A stretch of 16,631 nucleotides of DNA from an uncultured Bacteroidota bacterium (lineage in GTDB: Bacteria > Bacteroidota > Bacteroidia > Bacteroidales > P3): NCBI GenBank assembly GCA_902766265.1, contig CACXCY010000219.1, forward strand, positions 1 to 16,631, written 5' to 3'. Below, piece after piece: positions 15,392-16,631 of this stretch. The notes below the pieces were generated by a model, which worked only from the letters and a program-made list of their open reading frames with translations, was not told where the DNA came from and ran no database searches. Both the position numbers and the translations under genes were made by a program. Every line of letters begins with the position of its first letter. The first letter of the stretch is position 1.

Positions 15392-15874
15392 ATGGAAAAA
15401 GAAGTTAAGGAAAAGGAAGTTAAGGAAGTCAAGAAACCCCGTGTCATCAACACGACGGTTACTCGCAACATCTATGATTTCAGCAAGATGACGGGCAATA
15501 TCTACGAGAGCGTGGCTGTATTGTCCAAGCGCGCCAACCAGATATCTGTCGATATGAAGCGCGAGCTTCACAAGAAGATTGAAGAGTTTGCCGGCAATGT
15601 TGACACTATGGATGAGATGTGCGAGAACCGCGAGCAGATTGAGGTGGTGCGCCACTTCGAGCAGATGCCCAAACCTACCCTCCAGGCCGTAGAGGAATAC
15701 CTTGAGGACGAGCTCTACTACCGCAATCCTGCCAAGGAGGACCGCAAAATGCAGAAACTTGAAGCTATGGAGAATGCTACCATTGCAGAAGCTGAGGCCA
15801 ATGCAAAAGCAAACGCCAAGGAGAATGTTGAAGAGGGTTCCAAGAAGAGCTCCAAAGAGAAATCCAAGGCCTAA
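15392..15874 (+). CDS. rpoZ: RNA polymerase omega subunit, Bacteroidota Rpb6-like type, with charged tails
   Basis: The 160-residue protein contains the Bacteroidota omega core. Segments seen are TTVTRNIYDF, TGNIYESVAVLSKRANQIS, ENREQIEVVRHFEQMPKPTL and YYRNPAKE, roughly residues 21-116. The subunit helps RNA polymerase assemble and stabilises the beta-prime subunit. Two parts are unusual. The first 16 residues are repeats of KEVKE. After the core there are about 44 extra residues rich in Ala, Lys and Glu, ending KSSKEKSKA; related proteins I know end shortly after the NPAKE motif at around 110 residues. The tails look disordered or coiled. The ATG at 15392 is chosen; a GTG at 15326 would add residues with no family likeness. 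A strong hairpin follows the gene. Confidence 0.88.
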   Translation: MEKEVKEKEVKEVKKPRVINTTVTRNIYDFSKMTGNIYESVAVLSKRANQISVDMKRELHKKIEEFAGNVDTMDEMCENREQIEVVRHFEQMPKPTLQAVEEYLEDELYYRNPAKEDRKMQKLEAMENATIAEAEANAKANAKENVEEGSKKSSKEKSKA

Positions 15875-15898
15875 GTTCCAAAGGATATAACAAGAAAA

Positions 15899-15945
15899 AA
15901 AATGGTGGAATGGCGACATTGACATACGTGCCGTTCCGCCATTTT
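15899..15945. terminator. Long hairpin between rpoZ and coaBC, probable terminator
   Basis: Bases 15899-15914 pair with 15930-15945 to make a 16-bp stem with two G-U pairs and a 15-base loop. An A-run precedes the stem and the right arm ends in four T residues, so the shape also reads as a terminator from the opposite strand, where a longer U-tract would follow. On the plus strand it would stop the bamD-rpoZ transcript before coaBC. The short plus-strand T-run is the weak point. Confidence 0.6.
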
Positions 15946-15949
15946 GCCA

Positions 15950-15957
15950 TATATTTA
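15950..15957 (+). promoter_or_regulatory. Probable -7 promoter element for coaBC
   Basis: TATATTTA matches seven of eight positions of TAnnTTTG. It begins five bases after the hairpin and leaves a leader of about 8-10 bases before the ATG at 15972. Together with the hairpin it suggests that coaBC has its own transcript. Confidence 0.45.
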
Positions 15958-15971
15958 CAGGTCTCTATATC

Positions 15972-16631
15972 ATGTTAAAAGGCAAGAAGATTATTGTCGG
16001 TATCAGTGGCGGCATAGCGGCTTACAAGGCGCCTCTGTTGGTGCGTATGCTGATTAAAGAAGGTGCCGAGGTGAAGTGTGTCGTTACGGAACACGCATTG
16101 CGGTTTGTTACGGTGCTGACGCTCGAAACGGTGTCGCAAAACAAGGTATATAGCGACCTTTTTGCGCCGGCCAACGACCATACGACGGAGCATATCTCGC
16201 TCAAGGACTGGGGCGACGCCATGGTGGTGGCTCCGGCAACGGCTAACGTCATCGGTAAACTGGCGTCGGGCATTGGTGACGATGCGCTTTCCACTTTGCT
16301 GCTCTCGTTTCGTAAGCCGTTGTTCCTCTGTCCGGCCATGAACACGCAGATGCTTGAATGCCCTTCCGTGCAGCGCAACTTGGACGGTCTGCGTGGCGAA
16401 GGCGTGAATATTATTGAACCGACGTCGGGCGAGTTGGCTTGCGGCACTGTGGGCAAGGGTAGGATGGAAGAGCCGGAAGAGATAGTGCGTCGCATGGAGC
16501 AGGTGCTGAATCCTGTGCATGGCCGACGTGTGCTGGTCACGGCGGGTCCCACATACGAGCGTATCGACAGTGTGCGTTTCGTGGGCAACTTCTCCACGGG
16601 CAAGATGGGCTTCGCTGTGGCCGAGGAGCTG
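15972..16631 (+). CDS. coaBC: Phosphopantothenoylcysteine decarboxylase/synthetase CoaBC (Dfp), 3' end missing
   Basis: CoaBC joins cysteine to 4'-phosphopantothenate and then decarboxylates the product, two steps of coenzyme A synthesis. The window holds the first 220 codons and then ends, so the gene is cut by the window and not broken. The FMN-dependent decarboxylase domain is complete: GISGGIAAYKAP near the N-terminus, catalytic His74 (HISLKDW), the flavin-binding ATANVIGK, Asn124 in PAMN, and Cys157 in the substrate flap ACGTVGKGRM. The synthetase domain begins with RVLVTAGPTYERID at about 186 and includes the nucleotide-binding NFSTGKMG. Typical proteins are about 400 residues. It starts 97 bases after rpoZ, behind a hairpin and a promoter-like element. 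Confidence 0.96.
   Translation, partial: MLKGKKIIVGISGGIAAYKAPLLVRMLIKEGAEVKCVVTEHALRFVTVLTLETVSQNKVYSDLFAPANDHTTEHISLKDWGDAMVVAPATANVIGKLASGIGDDALSTLLLSFRKPLFLCPAMNTQMLECPSVQRNLDGLRGEGVNIIEPTSGELACGTVGKGRMEEPEEIVRRMEQVLNPVHGRRVLVTAGPTYERIDSVRFVGNFSTGKMGFAVAEEL

Noticed and set aside
15194..15925. Minus-strand open frame of 243 codons with Leu/Phe-rich translation opposite rpoZ, resembling a membrane protein
   Set aside because: The hydrophobicity comes from reading Lys/Glu-rich codons backwards (Lys AAG becomes Leu CTT, Glu GAA becomes Phe TTC). The plus-strand rpoZ core is clear.

Overview
The window looks like a stretch of Bacteroidota chromosome, most likely order Bacteroidales. The grounds are: (i) promoter -7 elements of the TAnnTTTG type instead of sigma70 boxes; (ii) start codons mostly without a Shine-Dalgarno sequence; (iii) an RpoZ of the Bacteroidota Rpb6-like type; (iv) the order bamD - rpoZ - coaBC; and (v) several predicted outer-membrane beta-barrels and lipoproteins. 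No tRNA, rRNA, insertion sequence, phage gene or CRISPR array was seen. Coding density is high. The largest stretch without a gene is the first 335 bases.

Layout. Bases 1-335 are AT-rich and non-coding as far as can be seen. They hold five copies of an 11-bp tandem repeat, a 19-bp imperfect palindrome and a TATATTTG promoter. Four plus-strand genes follow with almost no spacing (336-4592): a barrel-like lipoprotein, a secreted alpha/beta hydrolase whose start overlaps the lipoprotein stop (ATGA), a U32-family protein with four cysteines likely to hold an Fe-S cluster, and the DNA-repair ATPase RadA. A long minus-strand block (14368 down to 4589) meets radA tail to tail, and the two stop codons overlap. 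In transcription order it carries guaA, a LysM/periplasmic-binding protein, lpxC, lpxA, a multi-pass membrane protein, an outer-membrane porin-like protein, a PHP-family histidinol phosphatase and an ABC exporter. Two short-leader promoters diverge from the 93-bp guaA/bamD gap. To the right, on the plus strand, are bamD, rpoZ with charged tails, a strong hairpin and the first 220 codons of coaBC, which runs off the window.

How the genes fit together. Much of the window serves the cell envelope: lipid A synthesis (lpxC, lpxA), outer-membrane protein assembly (bamD), peptidoglycan binding (the LysM protein), plus barrel proteins and an exporter. Mixed in are housekeeping genes for purine synthesis (guaA), coenzyme A synthesis (coaBC), transcription (rpoZ), recombination repair (radA) and possibly RNA modification (U32).

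I did not find a convincing undescribed multi-gene system. The points most worth checking are a stand-alone LpxC lacking the FabZ domain usually fused to it in Bacteroidota, an ABC exporter that stops five residues after its H-loop histidine, the 11-bp repeat array, the apparently leaderless bamD transcript and the unusual tails on RpoZ. No database searches were run. Names rest on motifs read by eye, and coordinates on direct reading of codons.
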